Notes: generated from the sequence alone by a model not told the origin. Shown: positions 50,884 to 58,803, counted from the stretch's first letter. The stretch is DNA of 64,000 nucleotides from Acidimicrobiia bacterium (GCA_022828135.1 JAJEJB010000040.1:1-64000); one strand, 5' to 3'. Numbers and translations: made by a program.

Positions 50884-52206
50884 ATGCGGATAGCGGTAAT
50901 CGGCGGCGGCGCCGCAGGCATCGGGGCTGCCGGTGCGGCCAAAGGGGTCGATCCGAACGCCGATGTCGTGGTCTACACCGCCGACACCGATGTGGCCTAC
51001 AGCCCGTGCGGCATCCCCTACGTCCACGGCAAGGAGATCGACTCGTTCGACAGGCTCTTCCTCGCCACCAAGGAGCAGTACGTCGCCACCGGCATCGACG
51101 TGCACTACGAGACCACCGTGGAGGCCATCAACCCGAAGTCGCGCACCCTTGCCGTCGCTGGTGAGGGCGAAACGTCCTACGACCGCCTGGTGATCGCATC
51201 CGGATGGAACTACGCCGCCGTCGACGTCCCCGGAGCCGATCTCGACGGCATCTACGAGGTCAAGTACATCCGGGAGGCCATGGAGTGGGACAAGCGCCTC
51301 GATTCCTGCACCTCGGCAGTGGTTGTCGACGCCGGTCTCGTGGCCATGGAGATGGTCGCGGCACTGTGCCACCGGGGGATCAAGTGCACGGTCGTCGATC
51401 CGGCCCCCTGGCCCATGGCCGACGTGCTCGACCCCGACATCGTCGAGCCGGTGCGCCAGGCCTGGGAGGACGCCGGCGTCGACATGCAGTGGGGCAACCG
51501 GGTCACCGCCTTCCGCGGCGACGGTGCGGTGAGCCGAGTCGAGACGCAGCAGGGTGACATCGAGGCCGACATCGTCATCGTCGGCACCCACAAAGTGCCC
51601 AACAACCCGCTGGCCGCGGCGGCCGGCCTCGATCTGGGATCGACGGGCGGCCTTGTCGTCGACTCGAGGATGCAGACCTCGGACGCAAACATCTACGCCG
51701 CGGGGGACTGCACCGAGATCCCCCACGGGGTCTCCGACATCCCGATCCAGGGACTGACCGGCTCCCACGCCTACGCGCAGGGCAAGACGGCCGGAACCAA
51801 TGCCGCAGGCGGCACCCGCCACTACCGGCCGGTCTTCGTTCCGTGGGGGCTGCTGGCCGGCGAGTGGATGATCGGCGGGGTGTCCTTCGGGGAGACGCTG
51901 GCCATTGCGCTGGGCATAGAGCACGTCGTGGGCAAGGCCCAGGGCATCACCCGGGCCCGCTACTACCCGGGCGTCAGGCCCATCACAGTCAAGCTGCTGG
52001 CCGAGCCTGGATCGCTGCGGCTGATCGGCGCCCAGATGATCGGCGGCGAGGGCATCAAGGAGCGGGCCGACTTCCTGGCCATGGCGGTCCGGGTCGGCCT
52101 CACCGTGGAGGAGCTCGCCACCATGGAGAACGTGTACTCGCCGGCCATCGGAGCTCTCAACGAGCCGATTTCTGTGGCCGCCCAGAACCTGCTGGCCGGG
52201 CTGTAG
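50884..52206 (+). CDS. FAD-dependent pyridine nucleotide-disulfide oxidoreductase family protein
   Basis: The 440-residue flavoprotein resembles CoA-disulfide reductase/NADH oxidase: FAD motif VIGGGAAGIGAAGA, the single redox Cys in AYSPCGIPYVHG near 43, NIYAAGDCTEIPHGVSD and the C-terminal dimer domain ending GALNEPISVAAQNL. The second nucleotide motif reads VVVDAGLVAMEM rather than GxGxxGxE, so NAD(P)H binding may be altered. With ComA-like and lyase genes nearby, a disulfide or thiol reductase role is attractive but unproven. It heads an operon with a small protein and the MSMEG_0572 homologue. Confidence 0.8.
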   Translation: MRIAVIGGGAAGIGAAGAAKGVDPNADVVVYTADTDVAYSPCGIPYVHGKEIDSFDRLFLATKEQYVATGIDVHYETTVEAINPKSRTLAVAGEGETSYDRLVIASGWNYAAVDVPGADLDGIYEVKYIREAMEWDKRLDSCTSAVVVDAGLVAMEMVAALCHRGIKCTVVDPAPWPMADVLDPDIVEPVRQAWEDAGVDMQWGNRVTAFRGDGAVSRVETQQGDIEADIVIVGTHKVPNNPLAAAAGLDLGSTGGLVVDSRMQTSDANIYAAGDCTEIPHGVSDIPIQGLTGSHAYAQGKTAGTNAAGGTRHYRPVFVPWGLLAGEWMIGGVSFGETLAIALGIEHVVGKAQGITRARYYPGVRPITVKLLAEPGSLRLIGAQMIGGEGIKERADFLAMAVRVGLTVEELATMENVYSPAIGALNEPISVAAQNLLAGL

Positions 52207-52224
52207 GGACTGAACGGCGCCGTC

Positions 52225-52485
52225 ATGGGATTCGCTCAGTGGCTCCGCTCCAACTCGGAGCACTACCTGGCCATCGACGCCCAGCGGCGCACGGGCGCTC
52301 GCTACGGCGCGAGGATGCCCGAGAAGGCCCGCGGCCTGCGTGAGCGCTTCTGGACGCATGTGTTCACACCGGCCTACCGCCTTCTGCCCTGGGGTTTCAG
52401 GCGGCGCGTCATCGGGGCGCTGCCCGGATCCCATCGAAGGGACTGGCCCGTCCGCTCCGGCCGGCCCCAAGGACCGGCGATCTGA
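52225..52485 (+). CDS. Small uncharacterised basic protein
   Basis: The 86-residue protein is Arg-rich (MGFAQWLRSNSEHYLAIDAQ, RLRERFWTHVFTPAYRLLPWGFRRRVIGALPG-type helix). No motif is recognised; one amphipathic stretch could touch a membrane. It lies 18 bp after the flavoprotein gene and 42 bp before the MSMEG_0572 homologue, so it belongs to the same operon. Confidence 0.55.
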   Translation: MGFAQWLRSNSEHYLAIDAQRRTGARYGARMPEKARGLRERFWTHVFTPAYRLLPWGFRRRVIGALPGSHRRDWPVRSGRPQGPAI

Positions 52486-52527
52486 GATCCGACCAGCAAC
52501 TACCCACACAACAACAAGGAGGCAACC

Positions 52528-53016
52528 ATGCCCAAGACAGTGACCATCCCGCCGCCCCAGGAAGGCGACGTGATGCACAACATCGAGGAGAAGATCTTCC
52601 CCGACTACAAGGCCGAGGAGGGCGACCAGGCGTACGTGTTCATGCACACGGTGCCCTTCGAGGGCTCGGTCGGCCTCGTGAACATGCTCACCGCCACCCG
52701 CCTGCAGCGCAAGGGCTTCAAGCTCACGTTCGTGCTGTACGGCCCGGCCGTGCTCATGGCCAACGCCGCCCGGGGCTACCCGGCGGTGGGCCAGGAGGGC
52801 TTCCCCGGCAACCTGGGGTACAACCGCCAGCTCCAGACCCTCATCAACGAGGGCGCCACCGTCTACTGCTGCCGCTTCGCCATGGGCGCGCTCTACGGCA
52901 TGCGCGAGGACGACGTCATGGAGGGCGTGACCCCGTTCAACCCGCTCGACGTACTCGACGCCAACATCCAGGCCTGGCGCGACAGGGCGCTGGTCCTCTC
53001 CACCTGGACGCTGTAG
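52528..53016 (+). CDS. MSMEG_0572/Sll0783 family nitrogen starvation response protein
   Basis: The 162-residue protein matches the Nit1C-cluster member MSMEG_0572 (cyanobacterial Sll0783): GDVMHNIEEKIFPDYKAEEG, VNMLTATRLQRKGFKLTFVLYGPAVLMANAARGYP, and VYCCRFAMGALYGM. The fold is DsrE-like by appearance, with a Cys pair (YCCRFAMG) in the place of sulfur-carrier cysteines in that superfamily. It is known as nitrogen-starvation-induced in cyanobacteria. It starts after AAGGAGG, the strongest ribosome site in the operon. Confidence 0.85.
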   Translation: MPKTVTIPPPQEGDVMHNIEEKIFPDYKAEEGDQAYVFMHTVPFEGSVGLVNMLTATRLQRKGFKLTFVLYGPAVLMANAARGYPAVGQEGFPGNLGYNRQLQTLINEGATVYCCRFAMGALYGMREDDVMEGVTPFNPLDVLDANIQAWRDRALVLSTWTL

Positions 53017-53052
53017 GTCACCTGACGCTCTAGGTCGTTGAGTCGGCGCGGC

Positions 53053-53068
53053 TACGGTCGCGCCGATG
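53053..53068 (+). promoter_or_regulatory. -10 box and leaderless rnhB start
   Basis: TACGGT at 53053-53058 ends seven bases before ATG 53066, the same arrangement as before gpsA. Confidence 0.55.
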
Positions 53069-53878
53069 GCCTCCACCGCTCCGACCGCTGCGCCTCTCCG
53101 GCGCGCCCTGCGGGGACGGGCGCCCGGACTGCGGGCGGAGCGGGCCCTGTGGGACTCCGGTACCGGCGTGGTGGCTGGCGTCGACGAGGTGGGCCGGGGG
53201 TCTTGGGCCGGCCCACTCACGGTGGCGGCCGTGGTCGCCGATCCCGATAGGCGCATCTACAAGGTGCGCGACTCGAAGATGCTCACCGCGGCCGAACGAG
53301 AGACGCTGCACGACCGCATACGGGCCTGGGCTCGGGCGGTCTCGGTCGGCCATGCCACCGTCACGGAGTGCACCGAGCTGGGCATGGCCGACGCCCAGCG
53401 CCAAGCCGCCCGGCGGGCCATCGACGGGCTGGGGCTCGAGGTGGACCACGTGCTGGTGGACGGGAAGTGGAACTTCCTGGCCTCGCCGAATGACCAGGCC
53501 GGAAACGGCGACGGGGAGAGCGACATCGAGGGCGATCGCGGACCCGGGGTCACCACCATCGTGCGGGGCGACGCGTCCAGCCTGTCGATTGCGGCCGCGT
53601 CGGTGGTGGCCAAGGTCACCCGCGACCGCATCATGGTTGCGGCTGCACAGCGCTACCCCGCCTACTGGTTCGCATCCAACAAGGGCTACCCCTGCCCGCG
53701 CCACATCGCCGCACTGGCCGCGTGGGGCCCGTGCGCCATCCACCGCCGCCGGTGGGTGTTCATGGACGACCTGCGCTGGAGTGGTGTCCCCCGTGTCCTC
53801 CCGCCGCCCGAAGACTCCCATCCACAGCTGTTCGACACCCCTCCGGCACACGCCGCCGTGTCGGGCGAGCGGCTGTAG
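53066..53878 (+). CDS. rnhB: Ribonuclease HII
   Basis: The 270-residue enzyme cleaves the RNA strand of RNA-DNA hybrids and removes single ribonucleotides from DNA. The metal site is complete: GVDEVGRGSWAGPLTVAAVV with Asp and Glu, and VDHVLVDGKWNF. The block DASSLSIAAASVVAKVTRDR is typical of type II enzymes. An insertion of about 20 acidic residues (SPNDQAGNGDGESDIEGDRG) separates two of these blocks. It starts leaderless at ATG 53066, and the protein has a longer Arg-rich N-terminus than E. coli RnhB. Confidence 0.92.
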   Translation: MASTAPTAAPLRRALRGRAPGLRAERALWDSGTGVVAGVDEVGRGSWAGPLTVAAVVADPDRRIYKVRDSKMLTAAERETLHDRIRAWARAVSVGHATVTECTELGMADAQRQAARRAIDGLGLEVDHVLVDGKWNFLASPNDQAGNGDGESDIEGDRGPGVTTIVRGDASSLSIAAASVVAKVTRDRIMVAAAQRYPAYWFASNKGYPCPRHIAALAAWGPCAIHRRRWVFMDDLRWSGVPRVLPPPEDSHPQLFDTPPAHAAVSGERL

Positions 53879-53890
53879 CCTGCAGTCGCC

Positions 53891-54223
53891 ATGGGCCAGC
53901 CCGTTACCTTCCTGCGCACCTCGTCGCCCCGACCGGGCCTCGTGCGCTTCGAGCTGAACCGAACCCTCACCGGCATGGGCCACGAGCGCTACAGGGCCGG
54001 TGAGGAGATCATCGGGGACCGCCCCTGCGACGAGCTGGCCCGCCGGATGCTGGCCACCGGCCGGCTGTCGTCGCTGCACATGCACGGCTCGGTGATTACG
54101 GCCGAGCTGGCCTCCGGCGACGACTCCGGTCTGGGCGAGGTGATCGCCAGCCTCTACACCTACTACGTGCCCGGCGTGGAGATCCCCAGCGACGAGGAAC
54201 TCATCGCCCTAGTCGAAAGCTGA
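53891..54223 (+). CDS. Small uncharacterised protein
   Basis: The 110-residue protein has VRFELNRTLTGMGHERYRAGE, GDRPCDELARRMLATG and SLHMHGSVITAELASGD, ending SLYTYYVPGVEIPSDEELIALVES. The order of strands and helices loosely recalls the N-terminal domain of NifU/Nfu-like scaffold proteins, but I cannot be sure. It follows rnhB by 12 bp and may be expressed from TGCAGT just before its ATG. Confidence 0.55.
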   Translation: MGQPVTFLRTSSPRPGLVRFELNRTLTGMGHERYRAGEEIIGDRPCDELARRMLATGRLSSLHMHGSVITAELASGDDSGLGEVIASLYTYYVPGVEIPSDEELIALVES

Positions 54224-54357
54224 AGGTTCCCACCGCAGCCGGGCTGCGCGGCGCTGCTCCCGGTCGGATCGCGCCGAGGCCCGGTCTGAGCAAGACCCTC
54301 GCCCGGCGGCGATAATGCGTACCGCGTCGAAGATCCCCCATGAAAGGACGCCGACCC

Positions 54358-54813
54358 ATGGTCAACCCCATTCCCGACGACTACCCGCGAATCTCGACCT
54401 ACCTGTGCGTCGACGGAGCGACTGACGCCATCGACTTCTACACGAGCATTCTCGGCTTCACCGAGAGCCGCCGCATGGACTTCGGTGGCCGTATCGGCCA
54501 CAGCGAGCTGCGTCTCGGCGACTCGCTGATCATGCTGTCCGACGAGTGGCCCGAGGAGGGCGTCGTGGGGCCCAAGACGCTGGGCGGGACGCCCGTGACC
54601 ATGACCGTGAACGTCGAGGACTGCGACGCGACCTTCGCGGCCGCACTGGCGGCCGGGGCCACGGAGCTGAGGCCCCCCGAGGACCAGTTCTACGGTGATC
54701 GCGCCGGCCAGTTCCTCGACCCGTGGGGCCACAAGTGGAGTGTGCACACCCACATCGAGGACGTGGACGACGACGAGCTGGACCGGCGCGCCGCCGCGAT
54801 GATGGGAGGCTGA
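54358..54813 (+). CDS. VOC family protein, PhnB-like
   Basis: The 151-residue single-domain protein has ISTYLCVDGATDAIDFYTSILGF, RIGHSELRLGDSLIMLSDEWP and YGDRAGQFLDPWGHKWSVHTHIEDV, matching PhnB/YdcA-type glyoxalase-fold proteins. His in GHSEL and the DPWGHKW segment may bind a metal. ATG 54358 follows AAAGGACG; a start six codons earlier is weaker. Function unknown. Confidence 0.75.
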   Translation: MVNPIPDDYPRISTYLCVDGATDAIDFYTSILGFTESRRMDFGGRIGHSELRLGDSLIMLSDEWPEEGVVGPKTLGGTPVTMTVNVEDCDATFAAALAAGATELRPPEDQFYGDRAGQFLDPWGHKWSVHTHIEDVDDDELDRRAAAMMGG

Positions 54814-54819
54814 ACCCCG

Positions 54820-55440
54820 GTGCCCTCCCGTCCGCAGTCCCTGGTCGTGCTCGATGTGGAGGGCGTGCTAACCCCCGAGGTGTGGATCGCGGTAGCCGAG
54901 CGCACCGGAATCGACTTCCTGCGCCGCACCACCCGCGACGAGCCCGACTACGACGTGCTGATGAAGGGCAGGATCGAGGCGCTCGACGCGGCCGGCATCA
55001 CCATGACCACGATCATGGAGGTCGTGGAGGGGCTCGTGCCGCTGCCCGGCGCCCGCCGGTTCCTCGACGAGCTCCAGTCCCGCGTCCCCGTCGTGCTGCT
55101 GTCGGACACCTTCGAGCAGTTCGGCCGCCCGCTCATGGCGCAACTGGGCTGGCCGTTGCTGCTGTGCCACACGCTGGTGGTCGAGGGCGACCGCCTGGCC
55201 GACTACCGGCTGCGGGTCAACGATCAGAAGGCGAGGTCCGTGGAAGCCTTCCGCGCCCTCAACTACCGGGTGGTCGCGGTGGGGGACTCGTACAACGACA
55301 TGACCATGCTGGCCGCGGCCGACTCCGGGATCCTGTTCCGGGCGCCGGACAACGTGATTGCCGAGCATCCGCAGTACCCCTGCTGCACTGCCTATGAGGG
55401 CCTCCTGGACCTGATCGACAGCTGCATTCTGAATTTTTAA
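54820..55440 (+). CDS. thrH: Bifunctional phosphoserine phosphatase/homoserine phosphotransferase ThrH
   Basis: The 206-residue HAD phosphatase follows ThrH closely: VVLDVEGVLTPEVWIAVAERTGI (DxEGVL in place of DxDxT), TTRDEPDYDVLMKGRIEAL, LLSDTFEQFGRPLMAQLGWPLLLCHTL and GDSYNDMTMLAAADSGILFRAP. ThrH makes serine from phosphoserine and can transfer phosphate to homoserine. It lies six bases after the VOC gene; the two may be coupled. GTG start at 54820. Confidence 0.88.
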   Translation: MPSRPQSLVVLDVEGVLTPEVWIAVAERTGIDFLRRTTRDEPDYDVLMKGRIEALDAAGITMTTIMEVVEGLVPLPGARRFLDELQSRVPVVLLSDTFEQFGRPLMAQLGWPLLLCHTLVVEGDRLADYRLRVNDQKARSVEAFRALNYRVVAVGDSYNDMTMLAAADSGILFRAPDNVIAEHPQYPCCTAYEGLLDLIDSCILNF

Positions 55441-55448
55441 TAAAGTAT

Positions 55449-55545
55449 TTGCACTCCCCTGAGCGGTGCGCTACGGTCCGCGCCGAACGCTCTCGGGCCC
55501 CCCGCCCTGAATTCGTTCGCTACCGAACGGTTGGTGTGCTACGGT
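55449..55545 (+). promoter_or_regulatory. Tandem promoters for the branched-chain-type ABC transporter operon
   Basis: Promoter 1: TTGCAC (55449-55454), 17 bp, TACGGT (55472-55477). Promoter 2: a weak -35 (TTCGCT, 55516-55521), 18 bp, TACGGT (55540-55545). The segment GCTACGGTCCG and the following CGCTCTC are repeated, so the second promoter probably arose by duplication. Both precede a lipoprotein gene with a strong AGGAGGAGGT site. Confidence 0.55.
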
Positions 55546-55578
55546 CCGCCGCCATCGCTCTCAGGAGGAGGTAATCCC

Positions 55579-57150
55579 ATGAAGTTCAAGTCAGCGATCG
55601 CCCTCGTCGCGGTCTTGGCCCTGTTCGCCGCCAGCTGCGGCGAGGATGACGAACCGGCAGCCCCGGACACCAGCGCGGCAGACGCCGCAGCCGCGGCTGC
55701 CGAGGCCGAAGCGGAGGCGGCTGCCGCGGAGGCTGCGGCTGCAGAAGCCGAGGCTGAGGCGGCTGCGTTGGCCGCGGAGGCTGAGGCCGCGGAGGCTGAG
55801 GCCGCTGCTGCTGCTGCTGCAGCCGCGGAGGCTGCGGAGGCTGCTGCTGCTGCTGAGGCGGCGCTGGAGGCCGCGATGGCCGAGGCCGAGGGAGCCGTGG
55901 ACCCGGAGGTCGTCGCGGCGCTCGAAGCAGAACTGGAGGCCGCCCAGGCCGAGGCTGCGGCGGCTGCGGAGGCTGCTGCTGCAGCGGCTGCCGCTGCCGA
56001 AGAGGCCATGGCCGGTCCCGAGCCCATGGTCCAGGCCGTCGACATCCGGGCCGCGCTCAACGCCGACCTCGACAACTGCGGGCCCGCGCCGTCCGGTGAG
56101 CCGATCAGGGTCGGCATGGCCATGGACTTCAGCGACGTGGTCGGCTTCGTCGACATCCCCGGCTCCAAGCTGGTGCCCCACTTCGCCAACCTGATCAACT
56201 GCGTCGGCGGCGTCAACGGCTCGCCCGTCGAGGTACGAGTCGAGGACGTCGGCGGCGACGCCACCACCGCCGGTGTGGCCGCCCAGCAGCTGCTCGACTG
56301 GGGCGCCCACTTCCTCATCGGCCCGCCCTTCGCCGACTTCACGCTGCCCATCCTGCAGGCCACCGGCGGCCAGGTGCCGGTGTTCGTGGCCGCCTCGACC
56401 GAGCCCACCCTGTCCGACATCGAGAACAACTCGTTCCTGGTGTCCTTCGACGACTACGGCCAGTCCTCGGCGGCGGCCGAGTGGGCCCTCGACCAGGGCA
56501 TCACCCGGGCCTTCGTGTTCACCGAGCCGGGCCCGTACACGGGCTACAACCCCGATGTCTTCAAGGAGGTCTTCGAGGCCGGCGGCGGTGAGATCGTCGC
56601 GGAGCACACCTACGCGTGGTTCGTGGACACCGACTTCTCCGCCCAGGTGGCCGAGCTGTCGGAGGTCCTCCAGAACAACGAGGCCTTCTTCTCGGCTGCG
56701 CTCGGCTACCAGGTCACTGCACTGAGGGGCCAGCTCGAGGGAGCCGGGTTCGACAACATCACCTACATCGGGACCGACGCTCTCGACGCCACGGGCATCG
56801 CCTTCGAGGCCAACAACGAGGGCATCGTCCACACCCCCCACATCAACGTCGAGCCGGGCGGCCTCAACGACCGCCTGCTTCGGGGGTACTCGGCCGTCAA
56901 CGACGGCGAGGTGCTGGAGAGCCAGGGCTTCATGGGCCTGTACGTCGACTCGCTGCTGCTGGGCATCCAGGGCATCGTCAACTGCGGCTGCACCGACTCG
57001 GCCCAGATCGGCGACGCCGTCGCGCAGATCGAGGGCTTCGAGGGCTTCAGCGGCGCCATCACCTATGTCGGCACTACCGGCACGCCGCCGAAGTCGGTCC
57101 CGATCAAGCGGATCGTGAACGGCCAGGACGTCCTCGTCGAGATGAGGTGA
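55579..57150 (+). CDS. ABC transporter substrate-binding lipoprotein, branched-chain amino acid type
   Basis: The 523-residue lipoprotein has a lipobox LFAASC with Cys20. Next comes a very long Ala/Glu-rich segment, about residues 28-150, built of AEAEAAAAE-type repeats and predicted helical. Then a periplasmic-binding domain: GPAPSGEPIRVGMAMDFSD, GGVNGSPVEVRVEDVGGD, VTALRGQLEGAGFDNITYIGTDALDATG. It would capture an amino acid, amide or small acid outside the cell and pass it to the permeases downstream. The linker would hold the binding domain far from the membrane. ATG 55579 follows AGGAGGAGGT. Confidence 0.88.
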   Translation: MKFKSAIALVAVLALFAASCGEDDEPAAPDTSAADAAAAAAEAEAEAAAAEAAAAEAEAEAAALAAEAEAAEAEAAAAAAAAAEAAEAAAAAEAALEAAMAEAEGAVDPEVVAALEAELEAAQAEAAAAAEAAAAAAAAAEEAMAGPEPMVQAVDIRAALNADLDNCGPAPSGEPIRVGMAMDFSDVVGFVDIPGSKLVPHFANLINCVGGVNGSPVEVRVEDVGGDATTAGVAAQQLLDWGAHFLIGPPFADFTLPILQATGGQVPVFVAASTEPTLSDIENNSFLVSFDDYGQSSAAAEWALDQGITRAFVFTEPGPYTGYNPDVFKEVFEAGGGEIVAEHTYAWFVDTDFSAQVAELSEVLQNNEAFFSAALGYQVTALRGQLEGAGFDNITYIGTDALDATGIAFEANNEGIVHTPHINVEPGGLNDRLLRGYSAVNDGEVLESQGFMGLYVDSLLLGIQGIVNCGCTDSAQIGDAVAQIEGFEGFSGAITYVGTTGTPPKSVPIKRIVNGQDVLVEMR

Positions 57151-57205
57151 CGGCGCACCGGACAACCATTCCGACCGGAAGCTGCCGTCGATAGAGACCA
57201 GACCC

Positions 57206-57919
57206 ATGCTGCTCGAAGTGTCCGGGCTCACCACCCGGTACGGGTCGATCTCGGCACTGCGCGACGTGGGCCTGTCCGTTGGGGACGGTGAGGTAGTCGG
57301 CCTCATCGGCCCCAACGGGGCAGGCAAGACGACGCTGCTCAACACCGTCGCGGGGCTGCTGACGCCCGCCGCGGGGACGGTGGTCTTCGACGGCGCCGAC
57401 GTCACCGGGTCCGCACCCGAGCAGATGCTGAAGTCCGGGCTGGCGCTGGTCCCGGAGCATCGCCGCATCTTCGCCGACTTCACCGTGGCCGAGAACCTGC
57501 GGATCGGCGGGATCACCCTGGCCGCGGCCGAGCGGGCCGAGATGCTGGAGGAAGTGGCCGAGGTCTTCCCGTTCCTCCGCAGCCGGTGGGACGCGATGGC
57601 TGGCTACCTGTCGGGCGGTGAGGCCCAGCAACTGGCCATCGCCCGAGCGCTCATGTGCAGGCCGAGGCTGCTGCTCATGGACGAACCCTCCCTGGGGCTG
57701 GCCCCGGTTCTCGTCGACGCCGTGTTCGAGTTGATCGCGGAGCTGCGGGACCGGGGCCGGACCCTGCTCGTCGTCGAGCAGAACGCGGCCCGGATGCTGG
57801 ACGTCGCCGACCGCGCCTACGTGCTGCGCAGCGGCGCGGTGGTCGGCCACGGTGCCGGCTCGGGACTCCTCGCCGAGATCGACCTGTTCGATACCTTCGT
57901 GCGGGGGAGCGCCGCATGA
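57206..57919 (+). CDS. livF: ABC transporter ATP-binding protein, LivF type
   Basis: The 237-residue ATPase has Walker A GPNGAGKTT near 34, signature LSGGEAQQLAIARALM near 133, Walker B LLLMDEPSLGLAP and switch His replaced in VVEQNAARMLDVADRAYVLRSG, the EQN form normal for LivF. It energises the importer with the LivG half encoded at the end of the fusion gene. Its stop overlaps the LivH start (ATGA). Confidence 0.9.
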   Translation: MLLEVSGLTTRYGSISALRDVGLSVGDGEVVGLIGPNGAGKTTLLNTVAGLLTPAAGTVVFDGADVTGSAPEQMLKSGLALVPEHRRIFADFTVAENLRIGGITLAAAERAEMLEEVAEVFPFLRSRWDAMAGYLSGGEAQQLAIARALMCRPRLLLMDEPSLGLAPVLVDAVFELIAELRDRGRTLLVVEQNAARMLDVADRAYVLRSGAVVGHGAGSGLLAEIDLFDTFVRGSAA

Positions 57920-58803
57920 CCGAACTGATCCAGAACCTGATCGACGGTCTGGGGCGGGGCAGCATCTACGCGCTGCTGGCGCTGGGCGTCGCCGTGGTCT
58001 TCGGAGTGATGCACCTGCTGAACTTCGCCCACGGCGAGCTGATCACCGTGAGCGGCTACGCGGCCTACGCCGCCTTCAGCAACGGCTGGTCGTGGTACCT
58101 GGTGGCCCCGCTCATCGTGGTGGTGTCGGTGGCCACCAACCTGGTCATCGAGCGCGTCGCGTTCAGCCGGGTGCGGGGCTCGTCGGAGTTCACCCAGCTA
58201 TTGACCTCCTTCGGCATCCACTTCCTGGTGGCGGCCATCTTCCTGATGTACATCGGCGCCCGGGTCCAGACGTTCGCGGAGCCGGGCTGGATCGCCGACA
58301 CCTACTCGATCGGACCGGTACGGGTGGAGGTGTTCGACACCGTCGTCATCATCGTGGCGATCGTGACGCTGGTGCTCACCGCCGCGATCCTCCAGCGCAC
58401 CATGTTCGGCCTGTCGATCAGGGCCGCGGCGGCCGACTTCGACGCCGCCCGCCTGATGGGCGTCAACTCCGATCGCGTCATCCGGGGCGCCTTCGCCCTG
58501 TCGGGCGCGCTGGCCGGCATCGCCGGGATCTTCTGGCTGATGCGGGCCGGCCACACCTCGCCCACCTCCGGCATCAACCCGATGCTCAGCGGTGTGCTGG
58601 CCGCTCTCATCGGCGGGCTCGGCAGTCTCAAGGGCGCGGTGATCGGGGGTCTCGCCCTGGGGCTCGCCGAAGTGATGCTGCGCACCTGGTTGCCCGGAGG
58701 GGCCGCCGCCCTCACCCAGGGTGTGGTGTTCAGCCTGATCGCGCTGCTGTTCATCTTCCGGCCCGGGGGTCTGGTCAACGTGGCCCACGCGGAGCGGGTG
58801 TGA
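57916..58803 (+). CDS. livH: Branched-chain-type ABC transporter permease, LivH type
   Basis: The 295-residue membrane protein has about eight segments and the family blocks GSIYALLALGVAVVFGVMHLLNFAHGE, AAADFDAARLMGVNSDRVIRGAFALSGALAGIAGI and GINPMLSGVLAALIGGLGSLKGAVIGGLALG. It forms the pore with LivM. It overlaps livF (ATGA) and ends one base into the next gene (TGATG). Confidence 0.9.
   Translation: MTELIQNLIDGLGRGSIYALLALGVAVVFGVMHLLNFAHGELITVSGYAAYAAFSNGWSWYLVAPLIVVVSVATNLVIERVAFSRVRGSSEFTQLLTSFGIHFLVAAIFLMYIGARVQTFAEPGWIADTYSIGPVRVEVFDTVVIIVAIVTLVLTAAILQRTMFGLSIRAAAADFDAARLMGVNSDRVIRGAFALSGALAGIAGIFWLMRAGHTSPTSGINPMLSGVLAALIGGLGSLKGAVIGGLALGLAEVMLRTWLPGGAAALTQGVVFSLIALLFIFRPGGLVNVAHAERV

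Noticed and set aside
54224..54357. Possible tRNA or small RNA between the small unknown gene and the VOC gene
   Set aside because: GC-rich stems can be drawn, but no TTC-loop motif, no CCA end and no cloverleaf can be formed.
55591..57516. A minus-strand frame with Ser/Ala/Leu-rich repeats opposite the binding lipoprotein
   Set aside because: The repeats are the reverse of the Ala/Glu-rich linker; the lipobox and binding domain on the plus strand fix the real gene.
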